From assembly GCF_003722315.1 (NCBI RefSeq), contig NZ_CP033580.1, forward strand, positions 2,322,501-2,386,500: a stretch of 64,000 nucleotides of DNA, in the 5' to 3' direction. The translations under genes and the position numbers were made by a program. The DNA comes from Thermoanaerobacter ethanolicus JW 200. GTDB taxonomy: Bacteria; Bacillota; Thermoanaerobacteria; Thermoanaerobacterales; Thermoanaerobacteraceae. The notes beneath the pieces were generated by a model. It made no database searches. It was given only the letters and a program-made list of their open reading frames with translations, and had not been told where the DNA came from. This document shows positions 29,380 through 38,075 of the stretch, piece after piece (the first letter of the stretch is position 1; each line of letters opens with the position of its first letter).

Positions 29380-31104
29380 TTACTTTAAAATATAGGCAGA
29401 GTTAGGTTGCAAATAAAGGAGATTTCCACTTCTTTTTAATTCCTTCATCTTTAAAATATCTTCTTTCCCTTCTGCTTCATTCAAAAATATCACTTCCTGC
29501 TTGCTACTGTTATTTAGTACAACAATTATTGATTTACCTTTGTATTCCCTCTTAAAAGCAAACACCCTTCCTATAGCATATAAAGTACAGAAACTTCCGT
29601 ATTTGAGCTCCTCATTTTCTCTCCTTATAGAAATCAACTTTTTATAGAAATTAAAAATACTTTTATTTTGCTTTTCCTCCTCCCATATCATGCATCTTCT
29701 GCAATCAGGGTCATAATCTCCCACCATTCCTACCTCGTCCCCATAGTAAATATATGGGATTCCAACAAAGGTAAATTGAAACACTAATGCTAACTTCATT
29801 CTCGCAACCATGCCATTAGCTAAAGTCAAAAACCTCTCAGTATCATGACTTCCTATTAAATTAAACATAACCCTATTTACACTATCCATATGCCTCATAA
29901 GTTGCTCTGTAATCATTGTATTAAAGCGAGAAGCACTTATTTTCCTTTTTGCAAAAAAGTCCACAACCGCATTTCTAAAAGGATAGTTCATTACACTGTC
30001 AAACTGATCCCCTCTAAGCCAAGGAGAAGCATCATGCCAAACCTCTCCTACAATTATGGCCTCCGGTTTAGCTGCCTTTACAACTTCTCTAAACTTTCTC
30101 CAAAAATGGTGGTCTATCTCATTAGCAACATCCAGCCTCCAGCCGTCTATGTCCACTTCTTTAATCCAATATTCCGCTACTTCCAATAAATACTTCTGTA
30201 CTTCTGGATTTTTTGTCATAAGTTTTGGCATTCTCCATACAGTATCTGCAAAAGCTTCATAGGAAGGTTTTGGATGAGTTTTAATTGGCCATTCGTATAT
30301 ATTAAACCAATCCCAGTATTTTGATTTTTTACCATTTTTAATAACATCCTGAAATGCAAAAAAGTCATATCCGCAGTGATTAAAAACGGCATCAAATATA
30401 ACTTTTATGCCATTGTCATGACATTTTTGCACAAGTTCTCTCGCTTTTTGCGTATCACCAAAGTGGGGGTCAATTGTATAATAATCAGTAGTATCATATT
30501 TGTGGGTGGAAGGCGATAAAAATATGGGGGTTAAATAAATGGCATTTATACCCAAATCCTTTAAATAATCTATTTTATCTATTATTCCTTGCAAATCTCC
30601 TCCAAAGAAAGAATCTGCAGTAGGTTTTTCACCCCAGGGCTTTACATTTTCAGGGTCATTTGATTTATCACCGTTATTAAACCTTTCAGGAAATATCTGA
30701 TACACCATGCAATCGCTTGTCCACTCTGGAGCAAAAAAAACATCCTTTTCTCCTATATACGGGTAATGGAAAAATCCCCAAAACTGATTTTCTGGCCTTT
30801 TTTTGTAAAATCCTGCTTCTGTATAATATAACTTCTCGCCCCCCTCAGCTACCAAATAGAAAAAATACACAAATTTTTTATTAAGCTCTAAAGTAGTCTC
30901 ATAATAATCAAATAACTCGTTGGTATGAGTTAATACCATTGGTTTTATTTTGAATTTTCCCAGCCAATCGTATCTGTCTTTGTATAAAACATACACCCTA
31001 TCTACATCAAATACAGCAGTCCTTAGTACTATCTTTAATTGATTTTCATTCAGTGGATATGCGAAAGGTATATCACTTTTATGAAATATAGCTTCTTTTA
31101 TCAT
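29380..31104 (-). CDS. Cyclomaltodextrinase/neopullulanase (GH13)
   Basis: Intracellular enzyme opening cyclodextrins and cutting maltodextrins or pullulan. The 574 residues lack a signal peptide. An N-terminal CBM34-like domain (about 1-120) precedes the GH13 barrel. Visible conserved regions are DAVFNHCG (about 240), DGWRLDVANEIDHHFW with the nucleophile Asp (about 325), GEVWHDASPWLRGDQFDS with the acid Glu (about 355) and NLIGSHDTERFLT with the third Asp (about 420). ATG start with AAAGGGG. It follows the RodZ-like gene by 13 bases. It probably processes sugars brought in by MalEFG. The exact substrate preference cannot be read. Confidence 0.93.
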   Translation of the reverse strand: MIKEAIFHKSDIPFAYPLNENQLKIVLRTAVFDVDRVYVLYKDRYDWLGKFKIKPMVLTHTNELFDYYETTLELNKKFVYFFYLVAEGGEKLYYTEAGFYKKRPENQFWGFFHYPYIGEKDVFFAPEWTSDCMVYQIFPERFNNGDKSNDPENVKPWGEKPTADSFFGGDLQGIIDKIDYLKDLGINAIYLTPIFLSPSTHKYDTTDYYTIDPHFGDTQKARELVQKCHDNGIKVIFDAVFNHCGYDFFAFQDVIKNGKKSKYWDWFNIYEWPIKTHPKPSYEAFADTVWRMPKLMTKNPEVQKYLLEVAEYWIKEVDIDGWRLDVANEIDHHFWRKFREVVKAAKPEAIIVGEVWHDASPWLRGDQFDSVMNYPFRNAVVDFFAKRKISASRFNTMITEQLMRHMDSVNRVMFNLIGSHDTERFLTLANGMVARMKLALVFQFTFVGIPYIYYGDEVGMVGDYDPDCRRCMIWEEEKQNKSIFNFYKKLISIRRENEELKYGSFCTLYAIGRVFAFKREYKGKSIIVVLNNSSKQEVIFLNEAEGKEDILKMKELKRSGNLLYLQPNSAYILK

Positions 31105-31117
31105 CTCTTTCCCCTTT

Positions 31118-31918
31118 CTATGTATGTATATTTATTGTAACTGGTGACGGTGTTTGCACTGTTGGTAGCTCCTCACCATCTACAGTTATTTTAACAGCTG
31201 GCGGATAACCCATCAAGATAGTAATACTATCTTTTACATCAAAAATTTTAGACATATCCTTTGTCATAAGGCCTTCATAAACGACATTTCCATCTACTTT
31301 TACACTAAACCAACATTTTTCACCAGGTACGCTTATTTCTACTTTATAGCTTTCTCCAAAGGGAACAACTTTATATTCTATTTTTTTAGAAGTCTCTGCT
31401 ATTTTTTCAATCGACGTCTTTACTGTAGATTGAGAAACATTGCTTTCCTGTGAAGGATTTGTTTTGTCTTCCGAAATTGTTGAAGCTTCACTTTGATTTT
31501 GTTGTGGAATTGGTGCAAGTCCTTTTTTAACTTGATTTAGAAAATAGTAAAAACCGTATCCTATAATACCTATTATTAAAACAATAATTATTGCTTTTTT
31601 TAAAGTCAAAAAAAATTGTGAAAAATCTCTCCTCTCTTTTTTGTAAGATGTGGTCTCTATATTAGGTATGGCTTCCTCCTCTTTCTCCTGAAACAAATAT
31701 TCATACTTTTTTACTAACTCATTGCCATCTAACCCTAAAGCCTCAGCGTAACTTTTCACAAAGCCCTTGGCATATACAAGGGCAGGCATTACGCTAAAAT
31801 CTCCATCTTCAATAGCTTTCAAATAGCGTGTCCGTATTTTAGTTATTTCTTGAATTTCTTCAAGAGTCAATCCCTTCTTAATTCTTTCATTTTTTAAAAA
31901 TTCTCCCAATTCATTCAT
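31118..31918 (-). CDS. RodZ-like helix-turn-helix membrane protein
   Basis: A 266-residue single-pass protein of the RodZ type, which links MreB to the membrane in rod-shaped cells. N-terminal Cro-like helix-turn-helix (about 1-70, LGEFLKNERIKKGLTLEEIQEITKIR), then a linker, one membrane helix (about 112-130), a Ser/Thr/Gln-rich linker, and a C-terminal DUF4115 beta domain (about 180-265). ATG at 31918 is preferred to a GTG three codons earlier because GGGGTG lies just upstream. It runs into the cyclomaltodextrinase gene, which looks like a chance pairing. Confidence 0.88.
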   Translation of the reverse strand: MNELGEFLKNERIKKGLTLEEIQEITKIRTRYLKAIEDGDFSVMPALVYAKGFVKSYAEALGLDGNELVKKYEYLFQEKEEEAIPNIETTSYKKERRDFSQFFLTLKKAIIIVLIIGIIGYGFYYFLNQVKKGLAPIPQQNQSEASTISEDKTNPSQESNVSQSTVKTSIEKIAETSKKIEYKVVPFGESYKVEISVPGEKCWFSVKVDGNVVYEGLMTKDMSKIFDVKDSITILMGYPPAVKITVDGEELPTVQTPSPVTINIHT

Positions 31919-32017
31919 ACCTATCACCCCTTACTAACCATCCACTTATTATATATTCCACACAAAATACATTTTTCCTTCATTATTTTCGGAAAAATAA
32001 AAATTAAAAGGATGATT

Positions 32018-33094
32018 TCAGCAAATTACCTCCATCCTTTTTCTATACAAAAGATCCACAAAAGCTTCCAAACGGGTTTGGTAACCTGCTTGCCCAGTGT
32101 TTTCGTCATATACTAAAGACATTACTGGAATATTGTAATCTCGGCTAATTTTTGCAATTATTCCTTGAGCTACTATTTCAGGGGTGCAGGTAAAGGGAAG
32201 TATGTGAATCACACCATCATAATTTAGTTTAGCATATTTTACGGTATTTGCAACAGTGTTGAGACCATGTCCTCCTATATCTCTTTCTAAATATCCTCTT
32301 GCGTTTTTCTTAAACTCCATCCTTTGAGGCAATTTAAAAGCGCTGTTAATTAGATAGTCTGAAAGATATTCTGTTTTTGTAACTTCCACTCCCAATTCAT
32401 TTAAAGATTTGCTAATATCCATATTAGTAAAGGGTTCTAATAGCATATAGATTTCTCCCACTAGTGCTACTTTAAGCTGTATTTTCCTCCGTACATTTGC
32501 ATTTTCCTTTATTTTTTTCATAGCCTCTGATACTATTTTGTCCACTTCTTTGCCATTTTGAGCTTTTTCTAGCTTTTTCATATATTCTTCGTATATTTTT
32601 GTAGTTACACCTGGTTTATCTTCATGGGCTCTGTATTTTAATAAAAACTTTTCTAATTTATCAGCCGCTATCATTTTTTTCACTGCAAATACAAAAGATT
32701 TTAAAGCCGTTTCTCCATCTACATTAGGAAAATATGAAGCTAATTCTTTTAAAAAGTCTATTAACCTGCCATGGGGTGGATCAACAATTATCATTTTAAA
32801 GTCATAGCCCAAATCTTTTAATATCTCTCTTTGCACCTGACCGTAATACCCAAATCTGCAGGGCCCAATTCCACCTAACATTATAATCGTATCTGCTCCC
32901 CTATCAAGAGCCTCAATAAAATTTCCGACATTGATTTTAAAGGGTAAACATGCAAATTCATGAGAATTTCTAACTCCTAATGTCAAGGTTTTATTAGTAG
33001 AAGGTGGTGGGTCTATCACTTCTACCCCGATTCCTTCAAACATCGTTTTTAAAATCATATTTAAAGAACCCATGTGGGGATAAGTAATTTTCAT
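32018..33094 (-). CDS. CoA-dehydratase-activase-related protein (DUF2229 type), longer partner
   Basis: A 358-residue protein of the family related to 2-hydroxyacyl-CoA dehydratase and its activase (DUF2229). It has conserved cysteines in SHEFACLPFKINVG near 48, GGIGPCRFGYYGQVQRE near 80 and LPFTCTPEIVAQGI near 302, likely for an iron-sulfur cluster. Function undefined. The original upstream gene is the related 323-residue protein at 34763-35734; the IS at 33120-34765 now separates them. Removing the IS restores an ATGA overlap between the two, so they were translationally coupled and probably make a complex. Confidence 0.85.
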   Translation of the reverse strand: MKITYPHMGSLNMILKTMFEGIGVEVIDPPPSTNKTLTLGVRNSHEFACLPFKINVGNFIEALDRGADTIIMLGGIGPCRFGYYGQVQREILKDLGYDFKMIIVDPPHGRLIDFLKELASYFPNVDGETALKSFVFAVKKMIAADKLEKFLLKYRAHEDKPGVTTKIYEEYMKKLEKAQNGKEVDKIVSEAMKKIKENANVRRKIQLKVALVGEIYMLLEPFTNMDISKSLNELGVEVTKTEYLSDYLINSAFKLPQRMEFKKNARGYLERDIGGHGLNTVANTVKYAKLNYDGVIHILPFTCTPEIVAQGIIAKISRDYNIPVMSLVYDENTGQAGYQTRLEAFVDLLYRKRMEVIC

Positions 33095-33111
33095 ACCATC
33101 ACCGCCTTTTT

Positions 33112-33119
33112 ATTAAATC
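33112..33119. repeat. IS target duplication, left
   Basis: ATTAAATC, identical to 34766-34773 on the other side of the IS. Confidence 0.85.
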
Positions 33120-34765
33120 TAGACTTGTGCAAAATTCAGAAGCCTTAATTTAAGCCATTCTACAGACATACTTTTTTCCTATCACTCTTGAATTTTTTAT
33201 CTTTTATGTAGGATTTCCCCTCCCATTTGTCGAATTATTATATATACACTATAAAAAATTTTTTAAGAAGGAGGAAATCCTACATGTACCAGCTTCAATT
33301 GCTTTTAAATATACCTGAACTCTTTACCTCTCAGTCTAAAATTGATTTCTATTCTTCTATGTTTGAAAATCTTGACCTGTCTTCAATACCTGAATTCCCT
33401 TCCTCTAGTCCTGGCCGTAAGGGTTATTCTCACCATGCACTTTTTAGAGCTTTTATTGTCATGAAAGCTGAAAGATTCGGCACAATTTCTGACCTTTTAG
33501 ATTATCTCCGCAATAATCTTATCATTGCTCATCTTTGTGGCTTCGACATTTCTAAACCTCTTCCTTCTTATTGGACTTTTCGCCGTTTTATTAATGACTT
33601 CTCTCATGATTATTTGACCTCTATTTTTCAAAATCAGGTCAATATCCTCAAAAATATGGGTATTATCTCCGGTGAGTTTATTTCCATGGATTCTACCCCT
33701 ATTAAAGCTAACACTAAGTTAAATAACCCTAAGTCTTTTTCTAAAAATAAATTCTCTAAAGATAATCAGCCTAAGTCAGATAAGGATTGTAAATTAGGCG
33801 TTTATTCTGCTTCTAACGATTCTTCTAATAAACGCTATAAGTTTTATTGGGGCTATAAAAATCACATTATTGTTGATGCTATCTCTGGTTTACCCATCGC
33901 TGAAACTACTACCCCCGCTGATGCCCCTGATTTTGAAGCCGCTTTATCTTTGCTTGAGAAGACTAATAAGTGGTTTAACCTTAAGTATGTTAATTTTATT
34001 GCTGATAAAGGCTATGATGTTAAGAAACTTTATAATTATGTTAGAAATATTCTCCACGGTCATTGCTTTATTCCTCTTAACAAGCGTAATTCTAAAAATC
34101 CCCCTCTGACTGATGATGGTTATATGGTCTGTGAAGCGGGTATTAAAATGCTTAAAGATGGCAAGCAATATTTTGATGGTTTTATTAAGCAAAAATTTGT
34201 TTGCAAGTTCTGTAATTCTAAGGATGATTCTGCCTGCCCTATAAATCATCCTAAATATTTTAATGGCAAAAAGCATAGAGGCTGTACTAAGTATGCTATT
34301 ATATCTTCTGATTATAGGTCCTCTATTAATAGAGACTCCCTATATTTTAAGGCCGTCTACAAATTGAGAATTGAATCAGAAAGATATAATTCCCGCTTTA
34401 AAGCTCTGGATTTTGAAAAGGCTTATGTTAGAAATATTAATTCTGTGAGCAACCTTAATACTTTTGGCCATATTACTTTGCTTACTGTCGCTATTGTAGC
34501 TATTAAATTGGGCAAATATGATGAGTTTAGATCTCTTGTTGCTTTGATGCAATCGGCCTAATTTTTATTGAATCTATTTCATGCCATTTTTTAACATTTG
34601 ACTTCTACAGGATATTTATGCCCTTTTTTAGCTCCTCTTTTTGTCTTTTCTTTTCCCTTACCACTTCCTTTATGTTTGATTGTCAGTGTTGATTACTATA
34701 TATTGTATGTAATACATATTTTGGTTTTTGATTATGATTATTTTAATTAATTTTGCACATCCCTA
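33120..34765 (+). mobile_element. Insertion sequence with DDE transposase
   Basis: A 1646-base IS. Ends are 17-bp inverted repeats matching at 14 positions (TAGACTTGTGCAAAATT at left, TAGGGATGTGCAAAATT inverted at right), flanked by the 8-bp duplication ATTAAATC. One intact transposase gene; about 190 non-coding bases follow it. It has interrupted a two-gene operon on the opposite strand: the terminal TAG of the right end now serves as stop codon for the upstream gene. Confidence 0.92.
33284..34561 (+). CDS. DDE transposase with DUF772-like N terminus
   Basis: A 425-residue transposase that cuts and joins the IS ends. N-terminal DUF772-type DNA-binding region (YSHHALFRAFIVMKAERFGTISDLLDYL, about 48-75). 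Catalytic candidates are Asp in SMDSTPIKAN near 143, Asp in FIADKGYD near 244 and Glu in RIESERYNSRFK near 378. A cysteine insertion (CKFCNSKDDSACP) near 310 may bind zinc. Start ATG with AAGGAGG. T-ending codons (TCT, CTT, TTT) are far more frequent than in the host genes around it, a sign of foreign origin. IS1182/IS5-like; the family is not certain. Confidence 0.9.
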   Translation: MYQLQLLLNIPELFTSQSKIDFYSSMFENLDLSSIPEFPSSSPGRKGYSHHALFRAFIVMKAERFGTISDLLDYLRNNLIIAHLCGFDISKPLPSYWTFRRFINDFSHDYLTSIFQNQVNILKNMGIISGEFISMDSTPIKANTKLNNPKSFSKNKFSKDNQPKSDKDCKLGVYSASNDSSNKRYKFYWGYKNHIIVDAISGLPIAETTTPADAPDFEAALSLLEKTNKWFNLKYVNFIADKGYDVKKLYNYVRNILHGHCFIPLNKRNSKNPPLTDDGYMVCEAGIKMLKDGKQYFDGFIKQKFVCKFCNSKDDSACPINHPKYFNGKKHRGCTKYAIISSDYRSSINRDSLYFKAVYKLRIESERYNSRFKALDFEKAYVRNINSVSNLNTFGHITLLTVAIVAIKLGKYDEFRSLVALMQSA

Positions 34766-35734
34766 ATTAAATCTTAAAAGGTCTGTAAAGGCCTCCAACC
34801 TCGTCATAATGCCAGCCTCTCCAGAATGTTCATCAATTGTAATCAACATAAAGGGTACCTCCTTCTCTCTTTTAAAAATCCTCTCCAACAGTTCTTCTGT
34901 CATAGAATTAGGTCCACATCCAAAAGCAGAAACCATAATTACCCCATCTACATTCTTTTGTTTTAAAAAATACAATCCCGCTCCCAAAATATCTCTTTCA
35001 TAGTTCCAAAACATTTCTTTTGAAAGCATTGATGCTCCTTCTAATATTAGATCTTTCTGTAGCATTTCCATGGTATAAACTTGTGCTCCCATGTTTTTTA
35101 GCTTCTCAATAATCCCCATACTTATGTATTCATCCATAATATCATAAGGATGAGCAATGACGGCTATTTTAAGGTCATAATTACTTTCTTCTTTTACCAA
35201 ATTCTTTCCTTCCCAAACTTTTAAAGCTTCTAAATTGGTAAGACCTTCTTTCAACAAACTCTCGAACTTTTTTTGTTGGTGGGTAGCCTCAAAATAGGCT
35301 TTTAAAGATTGGTCTTTAGTCTTCCCAAACATCCTACCAACTTTTATAAATTCATTTTGAGTAAATTCATCGTTATTTTTATAATAATTAATCTCAATAT
35401 CTATAATAGGTGGTAAATCACCAATTAAGCTTTTTATAAAATCTGGCAGTCCTAAAAACTTTGAACAAAGGTATTTTTTTCTTTCTACACTTACAATCCT
35501 CGGAATAAATATATAATCAACATCTTTTTCTTTTAAATTTATCACATGTCCTACATAAGTTTTAACAGGAAGACAAGCATCTTCAACACAGTTTTTTACT
35601 CCTTCATCAAGAATTTTTTTATTTGTATCCTGGGAAACCACTACTTTTGCTCCCACACCTTCAAAAAAAGTCTTCCACATTGGATAAAAATCGTAATATA
35701 AAAGTCCTTTAGGTATTCCTACAGTCTTGCTCAT
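34763..35734 (-). CDS. CoA-dehydratase-activase-related protein, shorter partner, trimmed by IS
   Basis: A 323-residue relative of the 358-residue protein. It has GIPKGLLYYDFYPMWKTFFEGVGAKV at the start, cysteines in KNCVEDACLPVKTYVGH near 50 and SAFGCGPNSMTEE near 272, and IDEHSGEAGIMTRLEAF near the end. AAAGGAGG before the ATG. The present stop codon is the first three bases of the IS right end. In the IS-free sequence the frame would continue AAA AAG GCG GTG ATG GTA TGA, adding Lys-Lys-Ala-Val-Met-Val and overlapping the next start codon. The loss is small, so the protein is probably still functional, though coupling to its partner is broken. Confidence 0.85.
   Translation of the reverse strand: MSKTVGIPKGLLYYDFYPMWKTFFEGVGAKVVVSQDTNKKILDEGVKNCVEDACLPVKTYVGHVINLKEKDVDYIFIPRIVSVERKKYLCSKFLGLPDFIKSLIGDLPPIIDIEINYYKNNDEFTQNEFIKVGRMFGKTKDQSLKAYFEATHQQKKFESLLKEGLTNLEALKVWEGKNLVKEESNYDLKIAVIAHPYDIMDEYISMGIIEKLKNMGAQVYTMEMLQKDLILEGASMLSKEMFWNYERDILGAGLYFLKQKNVDGVIMVSAFGCGPNSMTEELLERIFKREKEVPFMLITIDEHSGEAGIMTRLEAFTDLLRFN
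34766..34773. repeat. IS target duplication, right
   Basis: ATTAAATC, the partner of 33112-33119. Confidence 0.85.
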
Positions 35735-35803
35735 TTTTGACCTCCTTTAAAAGCAAATACATATTTATTTTTGCCATAAGTTTTTATTTATATACAAAAA
35801 TAA

Positions 35804-35828
35804 AAATACCGGAAATAATCCGGTATTT
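35804..35828. terminator. Duplicated terminator hairpin, left copy
   Basis: A 25-base hairpin (AAATACCGGA...TCCGGTATTT), identical to 36162-36186. The MITE-like element begins on the very next base. Confidence 0.85.
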
Positions 35829-36161
35829 CAGTTTGTTGACAAAGTTAAAAAATATTCAAAGGAGATATTTTGCATCGTCGCTCCGATGTTCCAAAGCGAC
35901 AAAACTAAAGCTCGACCTTCAGGCTCCGGCAGGGTACCTACGTCAGGTGGCATCCATGCCTTAAGGTGCCCGCCTCCGCCATCCATGGCTTCGGCCCTGC
36001 CTCCACCCTCGGTCTTGCTAAGTTTCCCGGCACTCAAGTAAGAAAGTTTATAAAGCAAAAATAGAAAAAAAACAAGCGTACTTACTTAAGTGCCGGGTCG
36101 CTTTGTAACAAGTCGCTCCTTATGCAAAATATCTCCTTTACGAAAGTTTGTCTACAGTCTT
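35829..36161. mobile_element. MITE-like GC-rich inverted-repeat element
   Basis: 333 bases between two identical 25-base terminator hairpins. Terminal inverted repeats of about 45 bases share GTAGACAAA-type tips and the block AAAGGAGATATTTTGCAT. The interior is far richer in GC than the surroundings and full of potential stems: GGCAGGG/CCCTGCC arms enclose a structured core, and a 17-bp near-perfect stem runs from CCCGGCACT to AGTGCCGGG. A 76-residue open frame crosses it but looks non-coding. I read it as a non-autonomous transposable element or structured RNA cassette. A second copy begins at 63965. Confidence 0.8.
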
Positions 36162-36186
36162 AAATACCGGAAATAATCCGGTATTT
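36162..36186 (-). terminator. Duplicated terminator hairpin, right copy (malG terminator)
   Basis: Identical to 35804-35828 and placed 27 bases beyond the malG stop, so it is the likely original terminator of the maltodextrin operon. A weaker hairpin (AAATTGTT/AACAATTT) lies between it and malG. Confidence 0.85.
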
Positions 36187-36213
36187 ACAAATTGTTCCAT
36201 GTGTAACAATTTT

Positions 36214-37107
36214 TTATCCTTTTACTGCACCTGCTGCAAGACCAGCTTGCAAATACCTCTGCAATACCATAAAGAGTATTACAAGAGGCAAAGATGCCAT
36301 AACAGAGGCTGCCGCAAATTGAGTCCAGTGGGCCGAAAATTGGTTTTGAATAAACCTTTGAAGCCCTAACGCTATTGTGTAATTTTCAGGTGACTTTAGT
36401 ACCGCACTGGACAAAATAAATTCACTGTATACTCCCATAAAGCTAAATAAGAATATAACTACAAGCATGGGAGTCGCCAAAGGAAGAATTATTTTCGTGA
36501 AAATTTGCCAATGAGTAGCTCCATCAACTAAAGCAGCTTCGTCCAACTCTTTTGGAAGACTATCAATATAGCCTTTTAAAAGCCATATACTAAAAGCGCT
36601 GCTACCTGCCATGACCAGCATAAGGGCATAGAGATTATCCAGAAGGTTTAATTTTGCCATTATACCAAATATAGCAGGTAATGCCATAAACGTAGGAAAC
36701 ATCTGAAGTATTAAGAGAGTCTTTAAGCCATTTTTTCTTCCAGCAAACTTCATTCTACTGAAAGCATAAGCTGACGTAGCAGTCAAAAATAATTGAATAG
36801 TTGCTACACCAACGCTTAAAATCATACTATTTTTTACCCAAAGTAAAAAATTAGTCTTAACAAGCACATCCTTATAATTTTGAAATGTCATATGTTGTGG
36901 AAAAATTGAACCGGAGAAAAAGGCATCTCCAGGCGCCATAGACGCTCCTACTACCCAAGCTACAGGAAACATCATTATTGCAATTACAGCCCATATAATA
37001 AGTCGGCTAATCCATAGAGATACTTTTTCATGAGGTTTTAATTTTTCCCTATAATAAATCTTTTTAGTCGTTTTTTTGTCACCAATTTTAACACTTGCAT
37101 ATTCCAC
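36214..37107 (-). CDS. malG: Maltodextrin ABC transporter permease MalG
   Basis: One of two membrane channel subunits importing maltose/maltodextrins. About 297 residues with six hydrophobic helices and the ATPase-docking loop DEAALVDGATHWQIFTKIILPLATP near 190 (EAA motif). The start is taken as GTG at 37107, two bases after the malF stop, because AGGAGG lies nine bases ahead inside the end of malF; the in-frame ATG upstream is before that site. Last gene of amylase-malE-malF-malG. No ATPase gene is nearby, so a shared MsmX/MalK-type ATPase elsewhere must energise it. Confidence 0.93.
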   Translation of the reverse strand: MEYASVKIGDKKTTKKIYYREKLKPHEKVSLWISRLIIWAVIAIMMFPVAWVVGASMAPGDAFFSGSIFPQHMTFQNYKDVLVKTNFLLWVKNSMILSVGVATIQLFLTATSAYAFSRMKFAGRKNGLKTLLILQMFPTFMALPAIFGIMAKLNLLDNLYALMLVMAGSSAFSIWLLKGYIDSLPKELDEAALVDGATHWQIFTKIILPLATPMLVVIFLFSFMGVYSEFILSSAVLKSPENYTIALGLQRFIQNQFSAHWTQFAAASVMASLPLVILFMVLQRYLQAGLAAGAVKG

Positions 37108-37108
37108 C

Positions 37109-38029
37109 TTAATCCACCTCCTCGAAAGCACGAGTCATCTTCATATTGATAAGGCTCAATGTGCCAATTATCAAGAATATAATTATAGACAAAGCTGCCG
37201 CCAAGTCATACCTATTAAACTGCATTGTCATTTTATAAGCTGAACTTACAAGCAAATCAGTATGACCTGCAAAAGAAGTATCTGTCCTTGGAGGTCCTCC
37301 TCCTGTAATTAAAAACGCTGCGCCAAAATTGTTGAAATTATAAGCAAAAGATGAAATAATAAGTGGCAAAGTAGAAGATGTCAACATTGGTACTGTTATC
37401 ATTCTAAACTTTTGAAACCATGTAGCACCATCAATATCTGCAACTTCATAAAGTTCAGGTGGAATAGCCTGCAAAGCTCCTAATGAGGCATTCATCATAA
37501 AAGGATAACCCATCCACACACTGACAATTATAATCGCAACTCTTGCCCAAAAAGGATCAAGAAGCCATGGTATCATGGGAAGGTGCAACTTTTGCAGTAT
37601 CAGATTTATACCCCCATACTGCTGATTTAAAAGTCCTGTCCAGGTAAGTGCGGCAATTGTGCCAGGAAGTCCCCATGGAATAATCAATATTGCTCTATAT
37701 AAATTTGTTTCCCACATATTTTTGTTATTCAAAATAACTGCTAAAAGAAGACCGATAATATAACTCAATAATGTAGCTGAAAGAGCAAAAATAACTGTCC
37801 ACACAAATACAGGAGCAAAAACTACTTTGAAAGGGCCGGCAAGTATATCAACAAAATTTTTAAATCCTACAAATTGATAATTTTTAAAATGATATAAATT
37901 AAAGTTTGTAAAAGCAATATAAATAGTATACAAAATAGGGGCAAAACTTAATACAGTCATAGATAGTATAGCAGGAGACAAATAAGCATAAGGTCTTAAT
38001 TTATCCCGCATAGTTTTGTTTGTTTTCAT
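37109..38029 (-). CDS. malF: Maltodextrin ABC transporter permease MalF
   Basis: Partner permease of MalG, 306 residues, six or so membrane helices, without the long periplasmic loop of enteric MalF. The EAA loop is seen as PPELYEVADIDGATWFQKFRMITVPML near 190. ATG start with AAGGAGG, just beyond the hairpin that follows malE. The 3' end contains the malG ribosome site, so translation of the two is coupled. Confidence 0.94.
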   Translation of the reverse strand: MKTNKTMRDKLRPYAYLSPAILSMTVLSFAPILYTIYIAFTNFNLYHFKNYQFVGFKNFVDILAGPFKVVFAPVFVWTVIFALSATLLSYIIGLLLAVILNNKNMWETNLYRAILIIPWGLPGTIAALTWTGLLNQQYGGINLILQKLHLPMIPWLLDPFWARVAIIIVSVWMGYPFMMNASLGALQAIPPELYEVADIDGATWFQKFRMITVPMLTSSTLPLIISSFAYNFNNFGAAFLITGGGPPRTDTSFAGHTDLLVSSAYKMTMQFNRYDLAAALSIIIFLIIGTLSLINMKMTRAFEEVD

Positions 38030-38050
38030 CTAGCAACCTCCTTCTCTAAA

Positions 38051-38074
38051 AAAAGGGGCTAAAAGCCCCTTTTT
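38051..38074 (-). terminator. Hairpin between malE and malF
   Basis: A 10-bp stem AAAAGGGGCT/AGCCCCTTTT with a 3-base loop and a T run on the minus strand, immediately after the malE stop. In this place it would lower permease transcript relative to binding protein, or protect the malE 3' end. Confidence 0.85.
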
Positions 38075-38075
38075 G

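Noticed and set aside
35828-36058. 76-codon minus-strand frame in the GC-rich element
   Set aside because: No ribosome site, composition follows the stem-rich DNA, and the frame runs out through the terminal repeat; treated as part of the mobile element.
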